Shown here: positions 35,332 through 45,924 of the stretch, piece by piece
How the letters are laid out: every line of letters starts with the position of its first letter
Position numbering within the stretch: position 1 is the stretch's first letter
From: Ilyonectria destructans
Lineage: Eukaryota > Ascomycota > Sordariomycetes > Hypocreales > Nectriaceae
Assembly (NCBI GenBank): GCA_020740775.1
Contig: JAHEWK010000007.1
Span: forward strand, 2,108,001 to 2,172,000
DNA length: 64,000 nucleotides
Direction of reading: 5' to 3'
Translations under genes and position numbers: made by a program
The notes under the pieces: generated by a model
The model's input: the letters and a program-made list of their open reading frames with translations, nothing else
Told to the model about the DNA's origin: nothing
Databases searched by the model: none

Positions 35332-36015
35332 AGTGCTGTAGTCAAATTGAAGAGTCTGAGGATGAAAGATGCTTCAGACTTGAAGGGGTGCTTAAGAAGC
35401 TGGAGGATGAGCTATGTCGAGTCCACTGCAGCTATGGTTTCTTCAATCCTATCGATGTCCAGCTTGCCGCCACTTTATCAATGTAGAGAACGATGGTTAT
35501 ATCGCGGGGTAATTCTCTGGGGTTTTCTAGGTTGTTTGCCGCCACTGCAATACGGCCAACGATACCATACTGGATTAAGATCCCGATCGTATGACATTGC
35601 CAGCGGGCGTGAAGAGTCAGATAATACAACCATTTCGGCGCCGAGATATGAAGGAAGGCAAACTCGGCACTAAGGTCCTTGGTGAGCGTGACAGTTCCAC
35701 GCACTGAGTCTCTGGGTAAAGCGGTGACATGTTCGGCGAATGTAGAACTTCTTTCCCACAGGGGCTCATAGCAAATGATACATAGTTAATGATGGATATG
35801 TAAACGCCGAATGATATTGGCGCCGACCGAAAGTGGGTCGGGACCTCGGCTGTACTACCCTGCAGTGTGATCGAACCGTCACCGCGGGGTAATTATCAGC
35901 ATCTGGCTAGCTGAGAATGTCATTTGATGCATCGGAAGTCGATGAGAGTACCTATAGGGCTCGACAGATCTATCAGCTCCAAGAATCACACAGGTCACTT
36001 CACTCAACCTCAACC
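35332..36015. other. intergenic between BVMO fragment and thioesterase-like gene
   Basis: No supported gene. A 90-codon minus-strand frame at 35432-35704 has no family I recognise. The promoter of the gene at 36016 lies here. Confidence 0.4.
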
Positions 36016-37078
36016 ATGGAGGCTGCGTTTCACACCCAGAGCTTCGAAAAGGCTATTTCGGTCACGCCCATCTCGAGCCATGTCTACTCGGCGAATCTAG
36101 ACTCATCTTGGGCCATCGGCGACGGTGAGCAAGGCCCAATCCAAAGACCCTGTACCTTTCTGCGGAGGTAATGCCCTCAGCTCGGCTCACACGTATCTAG
36201 TTCCCCATGGCGGATACCTCGTAGCCATTCTGTATCGTCTCACCCGCTCCCACTTCGCACTCACACACCTCGGCCGACATGAGGGCAATGCGGCGCCGAT
36301 CGGCATGCAGATTGCCTATGTGCGCCGATGCGCAACTGGTCCAGCACAGCTAGATATCGAAGACATCAAACTCGGCGCAAGGACCTCGCTGATCCGAATT
36401 ACCCTGTCCCAACAGAACTCGGCGCGTGAGAAGATCGTCAAGCTGATGGGTCTTGTCACCATTTCGAACCTGGCTAGCGAAACTGGCCTGTCTCTGGCTT
36501 CTGGTTGGACTCTCAGTCCAAGGCCTGCGACTTTTGTGCCTCCTCGAAAGAGTACGAGTCAGGACTTTGGTTCGGACCAGATCACCCGAACAAACCCGTG
36601 GAGACGTGTTCGCGTTCCACACCCCGAATTTCGCAAGGCAACCAGTCACGTCGAAGTTCACGTAGCTGAGACTGCCTCTGAGCCTGCTTCGCACCGACAC
36701 CTTACGGACCAATGGGCTGCACTGCGATGGACTGACGAAGACGGCCGTACTATAGAAGGTCGGTGGACTAACGAAGCTGCAGCGTTTCTCCTCGACGTCT
36801 TCCCCACAGCACTGACGAACCTCGAGAAGGAGGCCACGGCCGATGATTCAGTGGCGGCCCCGATGTGGTTTCCAACCTTAAGTCTGAATATCGACTTTAA
36901 GAAAGACCTGCCCAAGAACGGCGCGGAGTGGTTGTTCAGTAGAGTCACCATGAAGTCAATCAAGAACGGACGAACGGACATTGAGGTCGTGCTCATGGAT
37001 GAGTCGGGAGAGCTTGTAGCCTTGGCTACGCAGGCTGGGTTGGTGATGAGCTCTGCGCGCAATCGCGCCAAGTTCTAA
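36016..37078 (+). CDS. thioesterase-superfamily (hotdog, acyl-CoA thioesterase-like) protein
   Basis: Two exons, 36016-36124 and 36201-37078, with a phase-1 intron of 76 bp (GTGAGC...TCTAG); 328 residues. Splicing restores SSWAIGDVPHGGYLVAIL, the PxGGY hotdog entry of fungal thioesterase-like proteins. The second hotdog half includes DQWAALRWTDEDGRTIEGRW, MWFPTLSLNIDFKK and LFSRVTMKSIKNGRTDIEVV, ending ALATQAGLVMSSARNRAKF. Double-hotdog proteins of this family hydrolyse acyl-CoA or serve in secondary metabolism; the substrate is unknown. Start ATG in CAACCATGG context. It lies among decayed genes but looks intact. Confidence 0.83.
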
Positions 37079-37214
37079 ACTTGGGCTGGAGATGGCGAAT
37101 TAGCACTAGAATAGCGTGACGATATCTAATGGTTGGCATTCCTTGAGTCATAGCTTGACTGGCTATCACGCTGGCCATGGCGCTGGCTAAGAGAGATACA
37201 ATATACTGGATCAT

Positions 37215-39030
37215 GGTTTAATAATTGAAGTCTAGTTCAATTCTCTCAATGGCCGCTGGAATGATGATATTCCACTGCCACAAGTCCATGGAATATGTCT
37301 CGTCGTTGTGATTTTCAACCTTTGCAAGTATTGGTAGAGATACCTTGTTAGCCAAAAGCGTGGCGTCTTGGCTGGGCTGAGGCCTTTTGCTCGCCGCCGC
37401 AAAGTGCGGTAGAACAAGCATTCCAGCTGAAAACTAAAGGTTAGTGGTCCACACGTTGGAGCCGTCCCAGACTGACACTTCCTCCATGCGCAATTCGGGA
37501 GGGAGGTTGCGTCGCCATGATGCAATCGCCTCACCGATGTCTTGGATTTAGTCCATGGAGGAAATATTTTCTGCGGTTCGCAAAAGTCGCAAGCATCGAA
37601 CGCCTAATCAGGGGGTTGGGACATGTCAGCGTCGCTGGCAGATGGCAGATGGAGAGTGAAGCTGACTTACCTAGCTAGGTGAGTTTGCAATTCTCGATCA
37701 CAAACTTCACCTAGATGGCTAATATAGGATGGAGGATGTCTTAGACTGCTTCGTTTTCTGTTGCCTCTGTCAGTCGTCTGCGCACAATGGCAATGCGTCG
37801 GCTTCTTCGTCATTAAGAAGGCGGACATTCTCGAAGCCTGCTAGGGAGAACACCATATCGCGTTGCTACCGGCTGGGCTAGTATTACGAACCACACTTGA
37901 CACTTGGGGTTGTTTTTCTCACAAATAAGAGCCACCATATGCGTCGACAGACTCTGTGGATGGCAGGGTCCAAATCTCGCTCAATATTTCTAGCGGGAGG
38001 AAACAATCAGCATCGCTCCCACCATGATGATTTCATGTTGAAGTAACATTCGTGTCTACTTACTGTCGGTGCAGACCCATCAGAGTCACTATGTGCGTTG
38101 CGTTACTGAACCAGAACCGAAAGTCCTTGTCTGGCGCAAATGAGTTCTGAAAAGAGCTCATAAATATGCAGCCCTGGAGTAAATTCAGCTGGTTCTTCTC
38201 ACACCCAAAGTCGTACAGCAGCCTGGCCCGAGTGAAACACTCTTTTTGCACTTCAGTGACGGTTTTAAAGCCCATGGCGCCCATGAGTTCACTTGTAGCA
38301 TAGGGTACGGTGATGGCGAAGATGTCATATAATAGGAATGTGGAACAGTTGCCCTGCTCATAATCTAGTGCGAGGTTTACGCGGTCTACTACTGGGGTGT
38401 ATAGGTAGACGTGTTTAGAAAAGAGTCTAAGTAGGCAGTCGCTAGTGGTGCCGGGTCAAATGGAAGAAGCAAAGGGGCAGGATACTGCAAACCAATGCGC
38501 TTTGGAGGGCAGTTCATGCACTCGCCTCTGGGCCAGATACGCCCGATCGATGTCGTCGAGCCGTGAAAGCTCCCGCTATTTGACTGAGCCAGCTTGTGGG
38601 CCAGGAAGATCAACCTGGACTAGCCTGCGCCGGTTGGGCTGCCCTATGGCGTCGTTCAGGACTGATAGAGCATTAAAGTCACTATAGTACTCGACGATAC
38701 GACGTTGCTGCTCTTCTTTGGTGCCCGCGGGCGGCGGTGTCAGAACGACCATCTCCGTCTCAGACATTCGATAGAGCGTCTGTAGATGAGCATCATCCTC
38801 AGACATGGAGTATTATGGATGGCCTGCCGCCAGACCGTACGGGTCGGCCAATACCGGTGCATCTTGGACAGAAGACCGGGGGGTCGGCGCGCTCAGGATC
38901 GGCGACGCATTGTTGAACTGCGACTGGCTTCTTGGCAGTCGAATCGCCAAGTTACTATTGTGCCGAGATGCAACAGATACGGGTGTCTGGGTTGTTAGCG
39001 TTCTGGAGCATCCTTTCGCTGGCATTGTAG
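37215..39030 (-). pseudogene. decayed fungal transcription factor (cutinase-factor-like regulatory domain)
   Basis: Pieces of one regulator are readable in order on the minus strand: MPAKGCSRTLTTQTPVSVAS (39025), MSEDDAHLQTLYRMSETEM (38806), VDLPGPQAGSVK, RELSRLDDIDRAYLAQRRVH, STFLLYDIFAITVPYATSEL, MGFKTVTEVQKECFTRARLL, FRFWFSNATHIVTLMGLHRQ, an intron, and much further on EAIASWRRNLPPELRMEE. Stops interrupt: TAA between AGHP and YSMSEDD, TAG in VK-RELS, and several beyond 37930. The first two need only CAA or CAG for a smooth reading. No zinc cluster could be found at the N-terminal end. Family resemblance is to fungal-specific regulators of the cutinase factor type. Confidence 0.75.
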
Positions 39031-39268
39031 AGTTCCCAACTTACTCTGACGGCCGTGTTGGGAGACGCCAATGGTGCATTGTCGCCTTGGGGATCGGCTG
39101 CATCCTCAACGATGTCGTCTTCACGGCTATCCTTGTTGCAATGTAAATAACGTATAGTGTAGTACTAGGAATAGCATTTAGGTTTGTATTATCTGCTATC
39201 CGTTCTCTCCTATAGAGTTCAGGGTCCGGGTACATCCTGAATGAAACCAATCCACCCGATGACGAGAC

Positions 39269-40833
39269 CTAGTAGACGTATCTGAATTCCAGGTTGTCTT
39301 CCCCAACCACGGTCTTCCTGTCATCTGGTCGCTCGCCACGCGCAATCTGATCCTTCTTCCGGTTCTCCAGCTTGAAGTGGAATAATTGAACAGAAATGAG
39401 TGCCATGGAAATAATAGTAGACACCAAAGAACTCCAATGGCCCAGCCTGTATGGTGCTTGGCGGTAGACTTGCGGAGCGACCACGCCTGCCACGTTTCCT
39501 ATAGCTTGCGAGAAGCCAAGAGCAGTCGCACGACGATAGTGCGGGGCTGTGTTGTTGACAATCCACGTCTCGTTCAGACCAGGTCCACAGTAGAGAGGGA
39601 TGGCAATCATAAAGCAGGCAAGATACTGAACAGAGGACGACTCAACACCGAGGAGAATGGCGTACCCAACGACGGCGAAGATGTCGAGGACGAGGAGTAC
39701 AGACCCGCGGAGTCCCCACTTGTCGCCAACAAGGGCTGCCGCAAAGAACGAGATACCGCCGAGCAGATACACGGGGACGCTGAGGTATTGGGCCTGGAGA
39801 CTGCTATAGCCAAGTCCGTCCTTGAGAATCGACGGGAGGAAGCTACTGAAACCGTAAAGGATAATGTCCTGGAAAAATTGTACCAGCGCACTGTAACCAT
39901 GATTAGCATGTTGATTCAGAGAAAGTGAATGGTAATGTCATGAGGGAAGCCTTACCCAGTGTACAATCTCCAGTCTTTCATAGCAGAGAGTACTTGGGAC
40001 CGATCAAATGCCTCGCTACCCATGTACTCCCGGCGTTGCAAGTCACGCTGCTCCATCGTCTCGCGCTCCTCGGGAGTCCAAAATTTGGCCTTGGCGGGAA
40101 ACTCAGGCAAGCCGTACCACGCCCAGGGGATGACGGAAAGCGAAATGAGGCCCTCGATGATGTATAGCCAGCTCCAGGCGTGCAGTCCTCCGACGGTACC
40201 AATCTTGGTAATACCGGTAGCTACCAAGCCGCCGAACATGCCCGAGAAAGCCGTCGCGGCAAAGAGGTACGCAAAGCGCAAGCCTTGCTCGCGTCGGTTG
40301 TACACCATGGTGATGTAGATGCTAATGCAGGGAAAGAAGCCGGCCTCGCAAATGCCGAGGATGAGACGGCAAGCGAGAAGAGAGCCGAAGGAGCGGACGA
40401 ATGCTGTGCCGATAGTGACAAGCGACCAAGCAGCCACCATAACGGAAATGGCACGGTGCACCTTGAGTTTGCGAACAGCAAGGACGAGAGGCAACATGAG
40501 GATAACGTATGTCGCGAAGAACAGACTGACGGCGGTGCTGAACTGCGGCCCTGATAGATTGAGCTGGTCCTTGAGGCCAGCCACGGCGGCGTTTCCGATG
40601 TTGCTTCTGTCGAGATACGCCATAAAGTAGAGGGCACAGAACAGGGGAGCAAAGCGGTAGTCGAGACGGCGGAGGACGCGTTTCTCAATTATAGGGTCGA
40701 CGTAGATGTCGGAGGGCGACTCTTCAGCGATGGACTCATTCTTAACTTGTCCAGGAGTAGAGACTTTGGACACGGGGTCCTTGAGGTCAGTGGTAGTCAT
40801 AGGCAAGCCCTCGGCAGCCTTGCCGGATGCCAT
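39269..40833 (-). CDS. MFS transporter, allantoate-permease (Dal5/anion:cation symporter) family
   Basis: Two exons, 40833-39956 and 39890-39269, 65-bp intron, phase 2; 499 residues. Splicing restores RLYTGALVQFFQDIILYGFS. Landmarks of the Dal5-type family: EKRVLRRLDYRFAPLFCALY, YLDRSNIGNAAVAGL, RLILGICEAGFFPC, the large central loop with WYGLPEFPAKAKFWTPEER, ALVGDKWGLRGSVLL and NNTAPHYRRATALGFSQAIG. Members import allantoate, nicotinate, pantothenate, small peptides and related nitrogenous anions. Clustered GATAAG sites in the divergent promoter fit nitrogen control. It probably brings in the substrate of the surrounding catabolic genes; this is inference. Confidence 0.9.
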
Positions 40834-41411
40834 GGCGTCGAGAGAGTATGAGAGAGGTTTCGTTTCGGTTAGAATTGCATGGAATTGATGGAGGTGAAGT
40901 TAATTGGAAAGGTTGGGTGATGAACATCCTCTCGAACTGGGAAGAGGTTGGATGCTTATATGCAGGCGTTTGAGAACCGTTCAGGGGATTGACTCGCTCA
41001 CGCCAACTGCAACAATCATTAGTACTACAGTACCGGTATCTATCACCTGACGGCTTATCTTATCTCTGTAGCAATCCCAGAACAGGGCTAGACTTATCAT
41101 TCCAGCTAAGTTATTGTGGTAGACTACTACGCAGTAACTCCACATATTGGTGCGGGGGCGGCATCCGCTTTGCTCGATGCGATAACGCGCGACAACGGAC
41201 ACGGACATCCAGCTCCGTGTCTCTTGGCTTTAATCTAGGCCGCTTCTCCAGGCGGTATTTGACGCCTTGGTCCTACAACTGCCGGCCGCGCCTTGACATT
41301 TAACGGAGTTCACGTCCGACTGTCGCTCGACGTCCGCTCTTCTTCTATCGCATAACGGGCACGTCGTCCGCTACTCGAGATCAATTCATCCTGGGCAATC
41401 GCTTAGCCAAG
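40834..41411. promoter_or_regulatory. divergent promoter (permease / Zn2Cys6 regulator) with clustered GATAAG sites
   Basis: CTTATCTTATCT at 41054-41065 gives two overlapping GATAAG cores on the minus strand and CTTATC at 41093-41098 a third: the arrangement bound by AreA-type GATA factors in nitrogen-regulated fungal genes. A CGG-type site with one mismatch, CGGACATCCA, lies at 41203-41212. Confidence 0.6.
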
Positions 41412-43646
41412 ATGCAACCAATTGTAAGGCAACGGCCGTTGACGGCTCCGGCTGGAGAGTTGGCCGGGATATCGTGAGAACCCTCGATGATGCCGCTCGC
41501 TGTAGATGGTCGCTGACGTCACCCTGTTTCCGTACTCTCTAGATGTGATCGGTGCCGCAAACGTAAGGCAAGCCAAGCTCTCTCTACACCGTGTTTCAAT
41601 TGGCAAAACTAACCGGTCAATCCAGATCAAGTGTGATCGACAGAATCCTTGCTCCAAGTGTTCCAAGGCCAAAGTACAGTGCTCTTTCCCAGGCGGCGGG
41701 GAGAGGTCTAGGTGAGGCAATGCATTCAAAATAAACGATGTCTCGGTAATGCTGATGTCACAAAATCCTACAGACCGGCGTCGAAACGCTATGTACAGGC
41801 GCTTGAAAGCCAAATCGGCTCCATGAGCTCATTCCTCCAGGAACTCATCACCACGAACGACGCTGCAAGGAAAGAGATGCTTACGAATGTTGCGCCATCG
41901 TTGATTCAAGGCCAGTTGCCACGAGCTCAACCACCTACGGGAGAGGCAGTACCAAAAACACCTCCGGCAGCCATCACGCCAGAGTCTGGCCCAAAGTCAG
42001 GGACCCTCATTCTTGCTAAAGCACAGGAGGGCCGGATGCGTAAACTTCCCACGAGAAAGGCCACACAGTTCTATGGAGGATCCAGTCTATTCCAACTACA
42101 GCTATTTGAACCATCCTCCCCGGCACTGACCATAGTCAATGACCCATCCAATGGCTCGCCGTCGGATAGTATCAACTCGATTGCAAATGGCACTCCACAT
42201 TCGTCAGACAATTACACCTTGCCTCCCTCAGCAAAAAGCGCCACGTGCCGCGAATTGATGGCAGCCTTCTTCCAGAATGTCTATCAGTACAACATGTGTA
42301 TTTACCGCGAGTACTTCCTCCGAGACTACGATGCTGGTGACGGTCCGTACTACTCAGACACGTTGATGTATTCCATCTGCGCAGTCGGTGCCCTCATATC
42401 GCCGGATCCACGCTTGAGAGAACTTTCACCCGTCTTTACGAAGCGCGCCGAAGCAATGGTCTACAACTCCCTGGACTTGCCTGACCTGACCATCTTACAG
42501 TCACTCATTGTTCTCGGCTATCTCGAGGTCGGCCAGGGCAGGAGTTCCAAGGGGTGGCTGTTTTGCGGGATGGCATTCCGCCTGACCCATGAAATGGGAC
42601 TGCATCTTGACCCAACGCGTTGGTCTAATAGCAAGTCAGAATCTTCGGTTGACAGAGAGGTTCTTCGTCGCGTCTACTGGGCAGCCTTTATTGCCGACAA
42701 ACAACTCAGCCTATTTTTTGGCCGCCCACCAGCTCTATATCCTCACGAGTCGGATGTTCAAAACACGATTCGCATACCCTATCCTCCTGAATGGGAGAGG
42801 CTGCTAGACTTGTACATTGCCAAAGACACTTCTTCGACAGCTTTTGAAGACGGTATATCTACAATCGGTTCCTTCGTCCACCAACTTGAGCTTGCCAAGA
42901 TTTTTCACACAATGATTGTCGACGTCTTCCAAAACCGACTCCGCCAGCATGATGCGGCGGCTGCAGCTGCAACTGCGCTAAAGGTCCACACGTCACTTGT
43001 GAGATGGCTGGCGATGCTACCGCAGAAGTTGCACTGGAACCAGTGGACTGTTGATCAAGTCCCTCCGTATGTGCTACACTTGCACATGTTATTTCACACA
43101 GGGATGATCATACTTCATCGACCTCCTCGACAACATCTCGATGATGAGATGGTGGCAAGCAGCGAGGATGTCGAAGTATGTTACCAGTCGCTTTCAGCAA
43201 TTATGAGATTGCTTAGCAGCTACGGGCGGTACTATCGCTTTGAAGTCCTCCCGCTTGACTTTGTGCACACCCTCTCCGCCGCAGCCGACGTGGTAATGAT
43301 GAGGAGATATCTAGAGAAGTCTTCTTGGGATGAAAAGGACATATCCAAGCCGTTGAAGCAGATTCTCAACACCATGGAGGCCATCCAAGACGTGTATCCG
43401 TGCATGCGAGAGATCAAGGACAACATCATGGGGAGCATACCGACCGACAACAGTAGCAACGATGCCCAGCGGCAGGAACATGGTATTGAACTCGACCTGA
43501 TGGATTTCCTTCAGTCCAAGGCTGGCTTGCTTCCTTGTGACTGGTTTTTCGATGAGGCGCAGACATCGTCGAATGCAGACTTGGGAGTGTTGGTGACGGA
43601 CGAGTATCTGAACCAACATCAAGCATGGAACAGCATCATGGAATAG
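41412..43646 (+). CDS. Zn2Cys6 transcription factor; zinc cluster assembled through a GC-AG intron
   Basis: Exons 41412-41473, 41543-41567, 41626-41711 and 41774-43646; 681 residues. Exon 2 supplies CDRCRKRK and exon 3 IKCDRQNPCSKCSKAKVQC, giving C-x2-C-x6-C-x5-C-x2-C-x6-C only if the intron between them starts with GC (AAG|GCAAGC) and ends at CCAG 41625; it contains a good branch site (ACTAAC). The GT donor four bases upstream would shift the frame. After exon 4 joins, RPASKRYVQALESQIGSM is the usual linker/coiled coil. The regulatory domain has LIVLGYLEVGQGRSSKGWLF, AFRLTHEMGLHLDPTRW, REVLRRVYWAAFIADKQLSL and FFGRPPALYPHE. It is divergent from the permease and convergent with the PLP enzyme, so it is the best local regulator candidate. 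Confidence 0.87.
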
Positions 43647-43679
43647 GACGCAGAAACTTAAATTGTACAGTTCTATAGC

Positions 43680-44882
43680 TCAAGGGTTGAAAAGGTCTCT
43701 GACTGCAGCCATCGTGGTGTTGCCTCCGCTAAGTACGATTGCCACGTTCCAAACGTCCACCCGAGTCTCAACCTGTCGCTGTGCCACCAAGTCTCTGAAC
43801 TTTTTATTGAACAAAAGCACAGCCAAAGGGACACAGGCGCTTGGTTCAACAACGATCTTCAACTTCTCAAAAATCAGTTCCATGGCCATCTTGATCTCCT
43901 CTTCGTCAGCAGCTAATACACCCTCCACTTTGTTCGGGTCGCTCACGATGTCCCAGTTGAGCAGGCCGACTGGTGTTCGCAAACCGTCAGCGATAGTTGA
44001 GGAGGACACGTGTGCAATTCGTTCTCCTTTTTCAAGACCGCGGACTGCGTCGTCTGCTCCGCCGAATGATGGCTCTGCCCCAAACACCTTGGTCTGTGGT
44101 TTGTCGCTGAACCAGGTGGCAATACCCCCTAGAAGTCCTCCACCACCGAGGGGGGCAAGTACTGCATCCAATATCCGATCAGATGCAACAGGTGATGTAA
44201 GATCTAGGAACTGTTCATCCAGCTCCTTGGCACAAGTTCCTTGACCGAGAATGATATCAGGGTGTTCATAAGGAGGTACGAAGATGCCACCTGACGAGGC
44301 CGCTGCGACTTCCATCGCTGCTTTCTTCTCCTCGTTTGAGTTGCCACAGAAGAGGATCTCTCCTTTAGGGCTTTTGCCTCCATTTTCATCCAGGACCTTG
44401 ATATCCAAACTTGCTGCGACACCTTGGATTTTGCTCTGGTTGCTGTTCCTCGGCATCACAATCAGAACAGGCACGCCAAATGTTGATGCCGCCAATGCAA
44501 GACCCTGGGCATGGTTCCCCGAGGAGGCGGTCACGACACCTTTGCTTCGCAGCACTTCCAACCCTAACTCATCAACGAGGCTTGAAACGGCGTAGAAGGC
44601 GCCCCGAGCTTTAAATGCGCCTGTCCGTTGAAAGTTCTCGCACTTGAAATAAAGATGAAATTTTGGGACGTGAGAGGTTGACTCGTGATCTGCCGTGTTA
44701 TCGATGGGCGGTATCGGCATTGACGTGGAAGCAAGTTTCCGCCTTGGTTCTGAACACGATGCGATGTCATCAAGGCAACGCGACTTAATTAGTGGTGTGC
44801 GATAGACATAGCTTGAGATTTTCTCCAGTGCTGAAGAAATCGATGCAGGTTCTAATGGGGCACAAGAAGTGACGCTGGCCAT
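43680..44882 (-). CDS. PLP-dependent serine racemase / threonine dehydratase-like enzyme (fold type II)
   Basis: Single exon, 400 residues. PLP lysine in LYFKCENFQRTGAFKARGAF (about residue 91), SSGNHAQGLALAA after it, IVMPRNSNQSKIQGV, PLGGGGLLGG as the phosphate-binding glycine loop, PSACVPLAVLLFNKK near the end. The pattern is nearer to serine racemase and catabolic serine/threonine dehydratases than to biosynthetic IlvA, since no C-terminal regulatory domain is present. A 30-residue insertion (SEPRRKLASTSMPIPPIDNT region) before the PLP site is unusual. The enzyme would racemise or deaminate a hydroxy-amino acid in the cytosol, releasing enamine/imine. Its divergent neighbour is RidA, which removes such intermediates. 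Its stop lies only 33 bp from that of the regulator. Confidence 0.9.
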   Translation of the reverse strand: MASVTSCAPLEPASISSALEKISSYVYRTPLIKSRCLDDIASCSEPRRKLASTSMPIPPIDNTADHESTSHVPKFHLYFKCENFQRTGAFKARGAFYAVSSLVDELGLEVLRSKGVVTASSGNHAQGLALAASTFGVPVLIVMPRNSNQSKIQGVAASLDIKVLDENGGKSPKGEILFCGNSNEEKKAAMEVAAASSGGIFVPPYEHPDIILGQGTCAKELDEQFLDLTSPVASDRILDAVLAPLGGGGLLGGIATWFSDKPQTKVFGAEPSFGGADDAVRGLEKGERIAHVSSSTIADGLRTPVGLLNWDIVSDPNKVEGVLAADEEEIKMAMELIFEKLKIVVEPSACVPLAVLLFNKKFRDLVAQRQVETRVDVWNVAIVLSGGNTTMAAVRDLFNP

Positions 44883-45416
44883 GGTGCTGAAGTGACACGC
44901 TGATCAATTTTGTTCGTTGTCAGTTGATTAAAGCTGGTGGTAATATCAGACGAGTATTGGGAGAGAAATTGAGACCCGGCTACTAAAGAGTAATGATGAG
45001 GAATAGCGAGAACTCATCGAACTCGAAATAAAAGGCCCGCTGAAGAGTGACAGCTTATCATGCAGTTGAGGTCATATCCGAAGTGGGCCCCCCACAGTAC
45101 ATATTGGCCCGGATCACGTTTCCGAACGGATCTAAGAGGACAGGACGGACTCGACATCCGAAACTAACGGACACGGGGCCGCTCCGCCGTGCTTAGAATT
45201 ACTGATAAATGTCGTCAGAGGGCGCGGAATGTGCATCTGCGACCTGAGTAGCCGGCAATACTTACCAAGCGGAGTAAGACCGTCCGGCGTGATTAGAATT
45301 ACTATTTTACTCTGTTCGCGAACTCTTGCCATCAACTCAGATTGCAAATATCGCTCCGCGCCCTCACATCTACCAAACTCGGAACCCCGCCGCCTTCATA
45401 CTCCAAGAAACTCAAA
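44883..45416. promoter_or_regulatory. divergent promoter between PLP enzyme and RidA, with 20-bp direct repeat
   Basis: Two copies of a 20-bp sequence, CCGCCGTGCTTAGAATTACT at 45184-45203 and CCGGCGTGATTAGAATTACT at 45284-45303, match at 18 of 20 bases and are exactly 100 bp apart. Several CGG/CCG triplets (TCCGAACGGA at 45121, TCGACATCCG at 45151) could be zinc-cluster factor sites. The arrangement suggests joint regulation of both genes. Confidence 0.55.
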
Positions 45417-45924
45417 ATGACAAAAGTCGCGGTTTTTACTGACAAGGCCCCCAAGCCTCGACCTGTCTATAGCCAGGCAATCGTGGCAAATGGATTTGTC
45501 TTTTGTTCAGGGCAGATCCCCAAAGATCTCAGCGGCAAGATCGTAGAAGGAACAGTCGAGGACCGAACAGTGAGTGGGTCCAGAAATGCAGGATACTCCG
45601 CAAACGCTTACTCCCATTCCTACAGCATCAATGCATTGCCAATCTCAAGGCAGTTCTCGAGGCCGCGGGATCAAGCCTCGATGACGTTGTCGAAGTCAAT
45701 GTGTTTCTTTCAGATATGGGGGACTTTGCCAAAATGAACGAAGTTTACGAACAGTACTGGGGTGAAGTTAAGCCCGCAAGAACGTAAGTATCGCCTTATG
45801 AGCTTAAAATACCACAAAACGAAACATCATTACACAGGCTAATGAGTCGCAAAGATGTGTTGCTGTAAAGACACTTCCTGACCATACCGATGTAGAGATT
45901 AAATGTGTTGGAATTGTGCTATAG
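45417..45924 (+). CDS. RidA-family (YjgF/YER057c/UK114) enamine/imine deaminase
   Basis: Three exons, 45417-45569, 45626-45783 and 45855-45924; 126 residues, the family's usual size. Intron 2 ends at GCAAAG|A (45854), which is needed to give [20 protein letters not shown], the RidA signature with the catalytic Arg. [20 protein letters not shown] forms the first strands; [19 protein letters not shown] and [12 protein letters not shown] are typical. RidA hydrolyses reactive 2-aminoacrylate-type intermediates made by PLP serine/threonine dehydratases. The divergent neighbour is exactly such an enzyme, so this is likely a dedicated paralogue rather than the housekeeping mitochondrial copy; no targeting peptide is seen. 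Confidence 0.93.

Noticed and set aside
35432..35704. Minus-strand frame upstream of the BVMO fragment as a separate enzyme gene
   Set aside because: It contains no conserved motif I can name and may be part of the same decayed region.
40180..40688. Antisense and alternate-frame open stretches over the Dal5-type permease
   Set aside because: They overlap conserved permease exons and have no independent signal.
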